Assembly (NCBI RefSeq): GCF_012844305.1 | Contig: NZ_JABANE010000008.1 | Coordinates: forward strand, 1-64,000 | DNA length: 64,000 bases | Direction of reading: 5' to 3' | Source of the DNA: Flammeovirga aprica JL-4 | Lineage (GTDB): Bacteria > Bacteroidota > Bacteroidia > Cytophagales > Flammeovirgaceae | Shown: one piece after another, positions 47,701-56,497 of the stretch | How the letters are laid out: each line of letters begins with the position of its first letter | How positions within the stretch are numbered: the stretch's first letter is position 1 | The notes under the pieces: model-generated | What the model saw: the letters and a program-made list of their open reading frames with translations, nothing else | Database searches by the model: none | What the model was told of the DNA's origin: nothing | Program-made: the position numbers and the translations under genes

Positions 47701-47939
47701 AGAACTTGAAGCTTGTGAATGATACGCTAAGCGAGCGTGAGAACAGTGAAGTGGATCCGTTGACAGGAAAAGTAATCAACGAAGTACCTTCGTACTCAGA
47801 AAATATAACTGCAGACTTGTTCTACAGAAATCTTACTACAGAACAGTTGAAACAATTACAGCAGATTTTCAAAGACGATGCTACTCAATCAAGAGCAGTG
47901 TTCCAATCAGCTTACGAAAATATGATGGGATCGAGATAG
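44745..47939 (+). CDS. DUF2723 integral membrane protein (TMEM260-like, possible O-mannosyltransferase)
   Basis: The 1064-residue protein has about 12 membrane helices in the first 590 residues. It opens with the family motif TASFWDCGEFIAVSYKL and HPPGAPFFLL, and has WFSAVEAEVYAMSSAITAL near residue 155. The C-terminal half is soluble. DUF2723 is related to human TMEM260, an O-mannosyltransferase, so a role in adding sugars to exported proteins from a lipid-linked donor is plausible for Bacteroidota. That is family knowledge, not something visible here. The start ATG 44745 follows a -7-like TAATTTCG at 44716-44723. Confidence 0.8.
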   Translation: MNEFKRINNLVGWALFLISLAVYTITMEETASFWDCGEFIAVSYKLMVPHPPGAPFFLLINRLFSFLAFGDVLKVAWWINFQSAFMSALTIMFLYWTIVMLGMKIIKPSQVEVEGKYKKSSKKDYTLRDKILLFGSAAVGALAYTFSDTFWFSAVEAEVYAMSSAITALVFWAILKWELIEDHAASNRWLIMIAYIIGLSIGVHLENLLCLPALAMIYYYKKYPNTISIKGTIIAMGVGGAIILGVIIIVIPGLPSIAFVFDKFFVNGMGMSFGSGGLFFFFALVASLVYGIVYTHHRAMVTLNNVLLGTAFILIGYMSYTLVLVRSNQFTPINENAPDDLLGYVSYLKREQYGDRPLFYGPTYDAQHTGTKKDGDKYREANANGKDYYEVYDHKTKAEYASKDMMLFPRLYSKTGHHPQLYREWAGIEAGKKPTFANNLYYFFRYQIGHMYLRYFMWNFAGRESDEKDAGYAKPWDDMQDLPELVEKNKARTNFYFLPLILGLLGVFYHYKRDQKNFWVVMIVFLTLGVALVVYLNSPPVEPRERDYIYAASFYAFAIWIGFGALALAEFLSEKANANGAIAGIALSMVVPVLMGANGWSGHNRSNRFHSVDQARNTLASCAPNAILFTGGDNDTFPLWYVQNVEEFRTDVRVAVLSYFSTGWYLDQMKQKQYESEPLPLSISSHNYREGKNDYVPLVEDERAANGVNLKAYLASVEANNPVTQVGLQGGQTTAKLLSRVFILDVDSAAVVKSGIIPKGMEGRVKPKMAWRLKSDKTYIFKNELALLDLIATNNWERPIYFNNTSANTINMDLRGYLFLEGMTYRLLPIQANTFGEVGEVNTEVMLENIEKFAFRGMQDESVYYDDEYRKFGANTRNNVYRLSEKLYIDGLVKNDEAKLKLSKEKLDWILAMLPDATIPYSFYSPKYMELYYKLGAVDEANAIYDILIRRSEENVNYYAKTGKGTESVARRSLIVLQQLAQIFEQNLKLVNDTLSERENSEVDPLTGKVINEVPSYSENITADLFYRNLTTEQLKQLQQIFKDDATQSRAVFQSAYENMMGSR

Positions 47940-47960
47940 TTTGATCTTGTTTTCCACACA

Positions 47961-48000
47961 AAATCCACACTTGTTTTTTACAGGTGTGGATTTTTATTTT
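47961..48000 (+). terminator. Intrinsic terminator after the DUF2723 gene
   Basis: The stem AAATCCACACtTGT pairs with ACAgGTGTGGATTT, followed by a T-rich tail, 21 bases past the stop. Confidence 0.85.
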
Positions 48001-48121
48001 GCCTGAAATTCAGCCTTTTTTGATAAATATTAAAAAATATTTAATAAAACTGTCACAAATGATTTACATGAACTGTTGTAGCTTTTGAGATAAGATAATT
48101 ATTGACTTCAATATCTTTCAT

Positions 48122-48916
48122 ATGTATATCATTATCGCATTTTTTATATTTCATTGGTACAGTTCGCTGTTCTTCCAAACTTTTTTCCTGCATCGTTACG
48201 CGGCACATGCCATGTTTACGATGTCCAAAACAACAGAAAAAATATTCTTTGTTTTAACCTATATCTTTCAAGGATCTAATTACTTAAGCGCGTATGGATA
48301 TGGTATTATGCACCGTATGCATCATGCTTTTGCAGACACCGAAGAAGATCCGCATTCTCCAAAGTACTCACCAACGTTGTTTGCTATGATGTGGCAGACA
48401 AAAAATATCTACACGGATATTTGCAAAGGTAAAGTGGTAGTAGACCCTAAATTCACAAAGAATGTTCCCGAGTGGCATTCATTTGATAAATTTGCAAGTA
48501 ACTGGGTAAGTAGAATAGGATGGGGGTTATTTTATGTAGCAGTTTATGTTTACTGTTATACAACTTATGATTTATCACCGTTTATCTTTTTGCTACTACC
48601 TATTCACTTTTTGATGTCTCCAGTTCACGGAGCAATCATCAATTGGTTTGCACATATTTATGGTTATAGAAACTTTGAAGTAAATGATACTTCTACGAAC
48701 TTCCTTCCTTTTGACTTCTTAATGATGGGAGAATCTTACCATAACAATCACCACGCGAGAGGTTCAAGAGCAAACTTTGGAGGTATTCGCTGGCACGAAA
48801 TCGACCCGACTTATCTGATCATTGTAGTATTGGACAAAGTAGGTGTGATTAAATTGAAACAAAACTCAGACAAGAAAACTACTTCTGTTGGCAAGAAAAC
48901 AGCAGTGGCAGGTTAA
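48122..48916 (+). CDS. Fatty acid desaturase (acyl-CoA desaturase type)
   Basis: The 264-residue membrane protein has the three histidine boxes of delta-9-type desaturases: HRYAAH (about residues 21-26), HRMHHAF (about 60-66) and YHNNHHARG (about 203-211). Membrane segments flank them. The enzyme puts a double bond into acyl chains using a di-iron centre and oxygen. It probably adjusts membrane fluidity. The start is ATG 48122; no Shine-Dalgarno is visible. Confidence 0.9.
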   Translation: MYIIIAFFIFHWYSSLFFQTFFLHRYAAHAMFTMSKTTEKIFFVLTYIFQGSNYLSAYGYGIMHRMHHAFADTEEDPHSPKYSPTLFAMMWQTKNIYTDICKGKVVVDPKFTKNVPEWHSFDKFASNWVSRIGWGLFYVAVYVYCYTTYDLSPFIFLLLPIHFLMSPVHGAIINWFAHIYGYRNFEVNDTSTNFLPFDFLMMGESYHNNHHARGSRANFGGIRWHEIDPTYLIIVVLDKVGVIKLKQNSDKKTTSVGKKTAVAG

Positions 48917-48942
48917 TTAAAATCTGAATTGATATAAAAATG

Positions 48943-48980
48943 AAAGAGTCATTTTCTAAACAGAAGATGACTCTTTTTTT
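48943..48980 (+). terminator. Intrinsic terminator after the desaturase gene
   Basis: The stem AAAGAGTCATTTTC pairs with GAAGATGACTCTTT (one mismatch), followed by a T-run, 26 bases past the stop. Confidence 0.8.
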
Positions 48981-49286
48981 ATATCCTCCTTAAGCTTAAA
49001 AGGAGGAGAAGCTAGAATTTAAAAGACTCGAAAGAGTTTTATACCTAATAAAATTGATATGAAAATAATCTTTACGTGATTATATTGCTTTACCTTTTTG
49101 TGATTTGCTACCCTACAAAAGTCCAACTTTAATTCCTCAAAGAATTACACAATTCGGTAAAACATTTGCATAAAATCGTCAAATTGAAAAATGATGCTAG
49201 GGAATAAGAGATTTTTTTTTGAAAATTTACACCTTTCCCGTTTATCATTTTATAATAAATAGAGCCAGATTTAACTGTTTTTGAAA
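48981..49286. other. Intergenic region before the AraC-family gene
   Basis: About 300 bases hold no gene. A palindrome (TCCTCCTT / AAGGAGGA, 48984-49007, spacer of 8) and a small hairpin (ACTC/GAGT near 49025-49036) are visible. I see no copy of the 21-bp-repeat promoter found downstream, so the regulator gene is probably not controlled the same way. Confidence 0.45.
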
Positions 49287-50255
49287 ATGAAGAAATACAC
49301 AATCATATCTAATGAAGACGCCCCTCATGAGAGCTATGAGAGAATAGCAGAAGATTTTAATGGAACATGGGACGGAATAGAGATGTCTGTTGATAGTGAT
49401 GATATGAAATTGAAAATTACTTCCTTTGAATATATGGAAGGAATGTATGTGGCTCATTTACAATTACACAGTAATACACAGCTTATCTATTCTAATGTTC
49501 CGAATAAGGATAGAAATTTTGTGATTCTTAGAATTGGGTATTCTGGTTCTTATTCAAAGAAAGATAAGTTTAGACGATTCAATCACGATGGTATATTTCT
49601 TTACAACGCCAATCAATTATTTAATATAGAATACCCTTTTCAGATCAGCTGTCAGTGGGTTACTATTCGCTTTCCACTAGAGGCGTTTGAGTTTTTTGAT
49701 GAAGGAGGTGATTCTAAATTCAAGGAATTACTAAGTGAAAAAGGAGATTGGTTTCATTATTTTACGCTCACTCCTAAAATAGAGGGATACGTTAATGAAT
49801 TAGTGAAAGCTAGTAGTAATAAGACCAAAAGGAAATTCTCCTACTTCTCTAGAGCCTTGGATATTTTGGGTGCACTAAAAGAGAAGATGGAAAAAGGAGA
49901 AATGACGAAATCCAATATTAAAATACACCCTGAAGACTTTAGTAGTATGGTTTTACTAAAAGATAAAATATTATCTGATTTTACAGAACCACCCAATCTT
50001 AATGATCTAAGCTTTGAGTTGGGAATGAGTATTTCTAAATTAAATAGAAACTTCAAGGCAGTTTATCAACTCCCTATTCTGCAATATTTCAATCAACACA
50101 GAACCGAAGAAACTTACCGACAAGTAAAGTACTCCGATAAAAGTCTCACTGAAATAGCTGACGATTTAGGCTACAGTCATGTAGGGCACCTGAGTAGAAC
50201 TTTTAAAAAACACTTTGGCTATGCACCGTCCTCAATAAGAGGAACACTTCAATAG
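49287..50255 (+). CDS. AraC-family transcriptional regulator
   Basis: The product is 322 residues from ATG 49287 (a TTG sits two codons upstream). The N-terminal 200 residues form a sensor part with no clear match beyond AraC-like regulators of Bacteroidota. The C-terminal 100 residues are the double helix-turn-helix domain, with LNDLSFELGMSISKLNRNFKAVY for the first and SLTEIADDLGYSHVGHLSRTFKKHFG for the second helix pair. It is the only regulator gene next to the cluster at 50-64 kb. The operators there, two half-sites 21 bp apart just upstream of the -7 box, suit an AraC-type activator. That it controls them is an inference. Confidence 0.9.
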   Translation: MKKYTIISNEDAPHESYERIAEDFNGTWDGIEMSVDSDDMKLKITSFEYMEGMYVAHLQLHSNTQLIYSNVPNKDRNFVILRIGYSGSYSKKDKFRRFNHDGIFLYNANQLFNIEYPFQISCQWVTIRFPLEAFEFFDEGGDSKFKELLSEKGDWFHYFTLTPKIEGYVNELVKASSNKTKRKFSYFSRALDILGALKEKMEKGEMTKSNIKIHPEDFSSMVLLKDKILSDFTEPPNLNDLSFELGMSISKLNRNFKAVYQLPILQYFNQHRTEETYRQVKYSDKSLTEIADDLGYSHVGHLSRTFKKHFGYAPSSIRGTLQ

Positions 50256-50331
50256 AGGTAAGAGGTAAGAGGGAAGAGGTATGAGGTAAGATAAGCACCA
50301 CCTCTTCATTCTTAATTCTTCCCTCTTAATT
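50252..50331 (+). repeat. Purine-rich short tandem repeat with an inverted partner
   Basis: Directly behind the regulator's stop codon lie near-copies of AGAGGTA(AG)/AGAGG with varied spacers (AGAGGTAAGAGGTAAGAGGG, then AAGAGGTATGAGGTAAG). About 20 bases later comes the complementary run CTTAATTCTTCCCTCTTAAT. The two arms could pair into an imperfect hairpin. Similar gaggtaag/agggaag tracts are dispersed in some Bacteroidota genomes. It may be a dispersed repeat or act as a transcription end. Confidence 0.5.
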
Positions 50332-50341
50332 CAAATGGGGT

Positions 50342-50408
50342 TTGCCGATATTTTGTATACGCTTGCTCTAATCTTGTAAATCTTTCAAAAAATAGTCCCT
50401 GATCTTTG
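50342..50408 (+). promoter_or_regulatory. Regulon promoter A (upstream of porin 1)
   Basis: Two half-sites, TTGCCGATATTTTGTATAC (from 50342) and TTGCTCTAATCTTGTAAAT (from 50363), start exactly 21 bases apart. The CTTGTA of the second half-site begins at 50373, and a -7 box GAtcTTTG ends at 50408, so the core is 36 nt including the box. The same spacing occurs at five other sites in the cluster. No -33 TTTG is present, which fits a promoter that needs an activator. The predicted start is about 85 bases before the porin ATG. Confidence 0.75.
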
Positions 50409-50500
50409 TAATGTGATCGGAACGTAATATAAATGAATTATTATTCATCTATTCGTTTTGACTCAAAAATTACTGTTTACAAACTATTTCAATTTCTATA

Positions 50501-51808
50501 ATGAATAAGATTACAAGTTTTATGAAGTGGAGGCGTCTGTCTCAATACTTTATCATTATCAATTGCTGTTTACTTTCTTTTCAAACCTTAGCACAAGAAA
50601 AGAAAGAAGATCTAGTGGGCGTCAAAGGGGCTATTACCCCTCAGCAGATGAATGCTAGACAATTAGTAGGACAAGAATTAATTGACGATGCTTTTCCTAA
50701 TTCCATTCCCATTTTTGGTTCGAAGTCGAGAATCAAGTTTGGTGGTTATGTGAAGATGGATTACATCCAAGATTTCAATTATATCGGTTCAGCTTACGAA
50801 TTTGAAAGTGCGACAATTCCAATTGCAGGAACTCCAGATTCTTATCTTAAAGGACAATCAATGTTTCATGCAAAAGAAACGAGGTTCAATGTCGATTTTA
50901 GAACTGTAGTAAAAGGACTAAGATCTGGTAAGGAAATGCCTTTACAAATTTTCATTGAATTTGACTTCTTTGAGGACAACCCCTCATTATTCCGTCAGCC
51001 ACGTTTACGTCATGCCTATGGTGTATTTGGTAATATCCTTGCCGGTCAGACATGGTCAATTAATGCTGATTTGAGTGCATTGCCAGGTATTATTGACTTT
51101 GGAGGAGGTGATGGTACTTATGGTGACCGTGTGGTTCAAATTCGTTGGACAGATAATATTACAAAGAACTTAACCTATACAGTGGGTATGGAAGGTCCAA
51201 AAAGTGCAATCGATAATCCCTATGAATTGGATGGTATTGCACGATCAAATATGCCCACTTTTGCAGGTAATGTGAGATGGTCTATCAATAAGTTTTCCCA
51301 CATGCAATTAGGTGCTGATTTCTTCCAACATCATTGGCAAGGTGGTCAATATGGCCCCACTAAAAAAGCGTATGGTTACGGTATCAACCTGACAGGTCGA
51401 TTTGTATTGGATAAAAAAGAACGTAATGCATTAATGTTTGGAGCCTCAACAGGTAAGGGTGTAGGACATAGAATTCTATTCTTAGAATTTTCGCCAAGTG
51501 ATGGTGTGATTTCAGACAATCAACTAGAATTACTCAATGCCCATCAAGCATATATCGGTTATAATCACTATTGGACAAAAAGCTTAAATACAACAGTAGC
51601 GGCTTATTACGCAAAGTTGAATACCGTAGATTATCAATTGGATGAAACTACTCAACATGGAGGAACTTTTCACGCCAATTTAGTTTGGATGCCTTATAAG
51701 AATGTATCATTTGGTATGGAATATATCCATGGTCTTCATGTTGTAAAAGATGGAAGATACGGTCAGGCGAATCGTCTTCAGTTTATGACAAGATTCAGAA
51801 TTCCTTAA
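50501..51808 (+). CDS. DcaP-like outer-membrane porin 1
   Basis: The 435-residue product has a hydrophobic leader ending QTLAQE. A short helical N-terminal region with ITPQQMNARQLVGQ precedes a barrel with the DcaP-like strands KFGGYVKMDYIQDF, HAKETRFNVDFRT and GNILAGQTWSINAD. It ends in a phenylalanine-arginine strand. DcaP of Acinetobacter is a trimeric porin for negatively charged small molecules, named after dicarboxylate genes. A second, more distant copy ends this window. It is under promoter A and is followed after 65 bases by serine hydrolase 1, probably in the same transcript. Confidence 0.8.
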   Translation: MNKITSFMKWRRLSQYFIIINCCLLSFQTLAQEKKEDLVGVKGAITPQQMNARQLVGQELIDDAFPNSIPIFGSKSRIKFGGYVKMDYIQDFNYIGSAYEFESATIPIAGTPDSYLKGQSMFHAKETRFNVDFRTVVKGLRSGKEMPLQIFIEFDFFEDNPSLFRQPRLRHAYGVFGNILAGQTWSINADLSALPGIIDFGGGDGTYGDRVVQIRWTDNITKNLTYTVGMEGPKSAIDNPYELDGIARSNMPTFAGNVRWSINKFSHMQLGADFFQHHWQGGQYGPTKKAYGYGINLTGRFVLDKKERNALMFGASTGKGVGHRILFLEFSPSDGVISDNQLELLNAHQAYIGYNHYWTKSLNTTVAAYYAKLNTVDYQLDETTQHGGTFHANLVWMPYKNVSFGMEYIHGLHVVKDGRYGQANRLQFMTRFRIP

Positions 51809-51873
51809 AGACAATAATTGATGCTAAAAATGAGTATTGAAAACGATTTCCGATTTCTTGTAACTAAAAGAAA

Positions 51874-53281
51874 ATGAAAAATCAAACAAAACGTTTCTCA
51901 ACAGCTAAAAAACAAATCATTAAATTTTCATCCATCTTATTGCCAATCAGCATGATGTTCAATACAAATTGTACTACTTCAAACGCTCAAGAAGAATATG
52001 AAGTAACTGTTCCAAAATCGGAAAAATATATTAGTAAAATTACAGAAGTTACTACTCCAATCTCTAAAGTAAAAGAAGGTTTTCCATTAGATTTTATCAG
52101 AGAAACACATAAAAACTTCAGTACTCCCAATTGGCAAGCGGCAGGTGATCAATCGGTGTATATCAATATGAATATCCCTGAGTTTATCAATGTAGATATT
52201 GCAATGCCTACACATGAAGAGCGTCATTTGGAACGTAATATTGATGCTGATTTAGGAAATACAAAATTCACTTTAGAAGACGGATCTGAAACTCCTACTT
52301 TAAATGAATACTTGAATGATGATTACAATAGAGTACAAGGGATCATCATGGCCCATAAAGGGAAAGTAACTTTTTGAAGCTTATCCCGGTATGAAACCAA
52401 CAGATTATCATGTATGGATGTCCGCTTCAAAAACAACGGTAGGTACTTTGGCGATCTTGTTGGAAAGTGAAGGAAAATTGGATCTTGAAAAACCAATTAC
52501 TTATTACGCAAAAGAATTAGCCGGAACAGCTTGGGATAAAGTATCTGTAAAAAATGCTTTGAACATGGCTTCAGGTTTGGACTTGGAAGAAACAACTGCG
52601 GCGTTCTCTGATCCTAATAGCTGGATTGAACAGTATTTTGCTTCTCTATTCGATATTGAAGGAACTGGTGACGGTTGGATTGAGGTGATGCGTAGAGTAA
52701 AACCAATTGAAGGTGAAGAGCCAGGTGATCGCTTCCGTTATTCTACAGCGATTACACAAGCTTTAGTATTGGCGATAGAAAGTGCGACTGGTCAAGCTTA
52801 CAAAGATGTATTCAATGAAAAAATTTGGTCCCAAGTAGGTGTTCATAATCAGTTTATGGTGGGATTAGCTTCCGATTACCATGCAGTAGGTGGTGGATTA
52901 GTCAACACTACAATTGAAGATGCCTTGAAATACGCTATGATGTATACACCTAGTTGGAATGTGGTATCTGATAAAAGAGTAATCACTCCAGAGATTCTAG
53001 AAAGAATCAGAACTTTAGGTGATCCAAAAGCTTATCAAGGATGTGAGGAAGAAGCCTACAGTTTAGAGTGGACTGGAGAGAAAGGTGAGAGAAACTCTGC
53101 ACAATGGGATCACGTTTGGGCTGACGGAGCGATGTTCAAACACGGTAACATGCACCAAGGTATTTATGTAGATGCTGACAGAGATTTCGTAGCGTTTGTA
53201 TTTTCAAACACACCTAATGAAAGATCAGATAAAGCTCCAGGTTTTATGCGTGCAGTGGCGAAAAAAGCAGCTGATCAATAA
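51874..53281 (+). pseudogene. Class-C beta-lactamase-like serine hydrolase 1, frameshifted
   Basis: The first frame (51874-52377) has an N-terminal leader and ends at TGA 52375. Removing one T from the run TTTTT at 52369-52374 restores the frame and reads VTFEAYPGMKPTDYHVWMSASK on to TAA 53279-53281. The rebuilt protein, about 468 residues, has the SxxK motif S-A-S-K, a Tyr motif YSTAI and a third-strand HGNMHQG. It is a paralogue of the two hydrolases at 58-61 kb. These enzymes use the Ser for ester or amide cleavage, as in NylB and EstB. Either it is a real one-base insertion or a homopolymer error. Confidence 0.8.
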
Positions 53282-53380
53282 GAAAAAAATAGATGTAGTA
53301 AATAGGATAGTAATTGGCTCATTAGGAGAGGTCTACGGACTGATTTTGATGGGCTTTTTTTGTATAATTCTAAATTCAAT

Positions 53381-53447
53381 CTGCCGAAATCTTGTATACG
53401 CTTGCTTAGATCTTGTATATCATTCCTTCTAAAAACCATGACCTTTG
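53381..53447 (+). promoter_or_regulatory. Regulon promoter B (upstream of amidohydrolase 1)
   Basis: Half-sites CTGCCGAAATCTTGTATAC (from 53381) and TTGCTTAGATCTTGTATAT (from 53402) are 21 bases apart. CTTGTA begins at 53412 and the -7 box GAccTTTG ends at 53447, the same 36-nt distance as in promoter A. The gene starts 73 bases after the box. Confidence 0.75.
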
Positions 53448-53519
53448 TATCATAAGCTATTAAGCAAAGAAGTACACTAACACTTCTTTGAATTATCATA
53501 CTATTAATATTCAATCAAA

Positions 53520-55175
53520 ATGAAAAATCTAAAAAAAGTTACTGTTTTCACTGCTAAAAAAATTCGTACCATGGATCAAGGAAATCCAGAAGCGGAAGCA
53601 ATAGCAGTCCTTGATGGAAAAATATTATCAATAGGTACATTAGAATTTATGAAGCCTTGGTTAGACAGGTATGATGTTACTTATAACGATACATTAAAAG
53701 ATAAAATTATTCTTCCTGGTTTAATTGAACCACATTCTCACTGTTGGATGTCAGCAGGTTTTCTAGGATTAGATTATATTGGTCCCCTTCCTTGGCCAGG
53801 TTTGAATGGTATCAATCCACCTCATCCTCATTATGAAGATGTGATTGAATATTTAAAAGAGATTGATGCGAAGAAGGAAGATCCAAACGAACCTATTATT
53901 GCTTGGGGTTTTGATCCCGCCAATCAAGGTGGAAGTTTAGACCGTAAAGTTTTGGATGCTATATCTTCTACTCGTCCCATCTTTGTGATTGGTTTTGCTC
54001 CTCACTTTGCTTATTTAAATTCCCCTGCCATTGAGATGGCAAATATTCCAGAAGGCTTACAATCTCCCCATATTTTAAGAGAAGAAAATGGTGATTTGAA
54101 AGGCGTTTTCTTAGAATCTGATGGAGCTAAATTAGCCATCGCACCAATTATTGAGGTCATCTCAGAATTGGGAGGAGAAAAAGGTTTGAAGTTTATGAGT
54201 GGAATTGGTCACCGTGCAGGGATCACTACTATTGCCGATTTGATGTTTGGTGTTTTGAATTATGATGAAGAATTAAAGGACCATGTCAATGCGACTAATG
54301 ATCCTGACTTTCCAATCCGTATGTTATTAACTCCACACGCAATGACGATGACCTTAACGCATGGAGATAAAGCCCCTGAGTTTGTAAAAGGCTTGAAGCA
54401 ATATGAAACGGATAAATTATTTTTCAGAGGAGTAAAATTCTTGAGCGATGGATCTTTCCCGTTGATGGGATCTCAAGTCAATTTCCCAGGTTATTTAGAT
54501 GGAGGAAATGGTGTAGATGGAGATGCTTCTTTCAAAGAAATGCTTCCTTATTGGAAAGCTGGTTTTCAAATTCACTGTCATGCAAACGGCGATTTGGCTT
54601 TAGATAATTCTCTAGATATGCTAGCTAAATTACAGGAAGTTCATCCGCGTTTTGATCATAGATTTACCATAGAACATTATGCGATTAGTAACCCAATGCA
54701 GGCAAGAAGATTGAAAGCATTAGGAGGCTTGGCAAGTGTCAATAACTACTTCTCACACTTTAGATCATTATTGCATTCTGAACATGCATACGGTCCTGAT
54801 AGAGCACAAAGAGAAGCACGTCTTGGATCATTAGAAAGAGAAGGAGTTATCTTCGCTTTGCATTCAGATTATCCACAAGTAGTAGTACCAATGCATCCAC
54901 TAACAGCAGTGTATGCTGCAGTCACAAGAATTGCTGAAGATGGAAAAACAGTAGTAGCAGAACACGAAAGAATTGGTGTAGAAAGAGCATTACGTGCCGT
55001 GACGATTGATGCTGCTTACATCTTAGGGTTGGAAGATAAAATTGGTAGCCTTGAACAAGGAAAAATGGCGGACTTTACGGTATTGGATCAAGATCCTATG
55101 GAAGTTGAACCTGAAGAAATCAAGGATATTCCAATCTGGGGTACAGTATTAGGTGGTAAAATCAATAAATGCTAG
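53520..55175 (+). CDS. Amidohydrolase 1 (YtcJ-like metal-dependent hydrolase)
   Basis: The 551-residue protein has no signal peptide. It has the metal-binding motifs of amidohydrolase family 3: EPHSHCWMS (HxH, about residue 72), a mid-barrel IHCHANGDLALD (about 345-356) and the Asp region ALHSDYP (about 444). A second beta-sandwich half at each end (AIAVLDGKILSIGT and ADFTVLDQDP) is typical. Family members act on amide, imide or N-formyl substrates; the actual substrate is not known. It is the first gene under promoter B and overlaps the frame of the cobW-like gene. Confidence 0.85.
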   Translation: MKNLKKVTVFTAKKIRTMDQGNPEAEAIAVLDGKILSIGTLEFMKPWLDRYDVTYNDTLKDKIILPGLIEPHSHCWMSAGFLGLDYIGPLPWPGLNGINPPHPHYEDVIEYLKEIDAKKEDPNEPIIAWGFDPANQGGSLDRKVLDAISSTRPIFVIGFAPHFAYLNSPAIEMANIPEGLQSPHILREENGDLKGVFLESDGAKLAIAPIIEVISELGGEKGLKFMSGIGHRAGITTIADLMFGVLNYDEELKDHVNATNDPDFPIRMLLTPHAMTMTLTHGDKAPEFVKGLKQYETDKLFFRGVKFLSDGSFPLMGSQVNFPGYLDGGNGVDGDASFKEMLPYWKAGFQIHCHANGDLALDNSLDMLAKLQEVHPRFDHRFTIEHYAISNPMQARRLKALGGLASVNNYFSHFRSLLHSEHAYGPDRAQREARLGSLEREGVIFALHSDYPQVVVPMHPLTAVYAAVTRIAEDGKTVVAEHERIGVERALRAVTIDAAYILGLEDKIGSLEQGKMADFTVLDQDPMEVEPEEIKDIPIWGTVLGGKINKC

Positions 55176-55179
55176 TAAG

Positions 55180-56241
55180 ATGAATTCGATTAAAAAAACA
55201 ACGATGAATCCATTGGATCAAGCTTTGGATGCAAGACAAACAATGTCGGGGTTAATATTTGCCGCTATGGCATTGAGAAATAAAAATACAATTCCTGTAA
55301 AAACAATTCCTCTTACCATTTTAGGAGGTTTTCTTGGAGCAGGAAAAACAACCATGCTAAATCATATCCTTCAAAATCCAGGAGGTAGAAAGATTACCGT
55401 TTTGGTCAATGACTTCGGAAAAATCAACATTGACGCTACAATGGTAGAATCGCAAACAGATGATATGATTAGCTTGACCAACGGTTGTGCATGTTGTGCG
55501 GTATCAAGCGATTTAACGAAAACATTAATCGACATTTCTGAAAAAGAAGAACAACCTGATGCCATTATTCTTGAATGTAGTGGTGTAGCAGAACCGGGTT
55601 CTATAGCACAAATCGTTTTGTCAAATAAAGCAATTCGATTGGATGGGATTATTACTTTGGTAGATGCGGAGACGTTTTTTGAACGTTTGGAAGATGAATC
55701 AAGTCAACAATTATTCATCAATCAACTAACTTCAGCAGATATCATTTCCATTGGTAAAACAGATTTAGTTTCTGAAGAGGAAAAACAAAAAATCAATCAA
55801 TGGATCGCAAAGCATCAACCCAATAAAGCTGTTTTGGAAACAGTGGAAGGTGATGTGCCTACTGATGTGATATTGGGCGTTGAAGCAGATCATGATTTGG
55901 AAGATGAAAAAGCAAAAGCCATCAAAAAAACGAATCATAAACACACATTTGAGAGCGTTAGTTTTTCATTCGACCAACCCTTTAAGGAAGAAAAGATCAA
56001 TGCGTTTATAAAGAATTTACCTGCTCATATCATCAGAGCAAAAGGAATTTTGCAAATAGATAGTGATTTGGATAAAAAAATGATCTATCAAAGAGTGAGT
56101 AAACGCTGGTCATTAAAAAGTGATGAACAGTGGGGAAATGAAAAGCCTATTTCCCAATTGGTATTTATTGCCAACAAAGGAACCTTGGACAAGGAGCAAT
56201 TAGAAAAGAGTTTAAGAGCATGTTTGAAACATATTTTTTAG
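55180..56241 (+). CDS. CobW/ZNG-type GTPase metallochaperone
   Basis: The start is uncertain: 55153 overlaps the previous gene by 23 bases, 55180 (MNSIKKTTMNPLDQA) starts five bases after its stop, and 55204 is also possible. The GTPase domain has Walker A GGFLGAGKTT (about residue 44 of the 353), the CxCC metal site GCACC (about 98-102), and ECSGVAEPG. A C-terminal CobW-C domain contains RAKGILQIDS. This family hands metal, mostly zinc, to client proteins. The neighbouring metal-dependent amidohydrolase is a possible client; that is an inference. It is likely co-transcribed with amidohydrolase 1. Confidence 0.85.
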   Translation: MNSIKKTTMNPLDQALDARQTMSGLIFAAMALRNKNTIPVKTIPLTILGGFLGAGKTTMLNHILQNPGGRKITVLVNDFGKINIDATMVESQTDDMISLTNGCACCAVSSDLTKTLIDISEKEEQPDAIILECSGVAEPGSIAQIVLSNKAIRLDGIITLVDAETFFERLEDESSQQLFINQLTSADIISIGKTDLVSEEEKQKINQWIAKHQPNKAVLETVEGDVPTDVILGVEADHDLEDEKAKAIKKTNHKHTFESVSFSFDQPFKEEKINAFIKNLPAHIIRAKGILQIDSDLDKKMIYQRVSKRWSLKSDEQWGNEKPISQLVFIANKGTLDKEQLEKSLRACLKHIF

Positions 56242-56347
56242 TGAAAATTCCCCCTTTCAGAACGTGAGTTTATTAATTTCATCAACAATAGAATCACTAT
56301 TTTCTCTGAAATTAATTTCCTCACAACCTAAAATGGAAAATTTTCAC
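56241..56347 (+). ncRNA. Structured element, copy 1 (107 nt)
   Basis: The outer stem GTGAAAATT (56241-56249) pairs with AATTTTCAC (56339-56347). The middle stem 56264-56280 pairs with 56308-56324 (14 of 17 positions, with a 3-base internal loop), and an apical stem AATAG/CTATT (56287-56291, 56297-56301) closes a 5-base loop. A copy of the same length and fold lies at 57812-57918. The homology runs from the TAG stop of the CobW-like gene to about 56374. It could be an RNA element in the 3' UTR of that gene or a small inverted-repeat mobile element. Confidence 0.65.
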
Positions 56348-56408
56348 TTCTAAAATATATATTCCAAATATGCTCTAAGAGAAGCAATAGTTTGATAATA
56401 GTAGTAAT

Positions 56409-56462
56409 GAAAATGCTCATTAGATAGAGAGTTACTTTTTCATCTGATGGGCTTTTCTTTTA
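56409..56462 (+). terminator. Possible terminator behind element copy 1
   Basis: A GAAAATGC.CATtAGAT-type arm pairs with ATCtGATGgGCTTTTC over about 16 positions with a few mismatches, around a 16-base loop, and a pyrimidine-rich tail follows. It may end transcription of the cobW unit before merC. Confidence 0.5.
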
Positions 56463-56497
56463 CTCTCACTTTCCATCTCATTTAATCTATTTAAAAT

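Noticed and set aside
50252-50331. CRISPR-like repeat
   Set aside because: Repeat units are only 6-8 bases, irregular and without spacers, and no cas genes are present.
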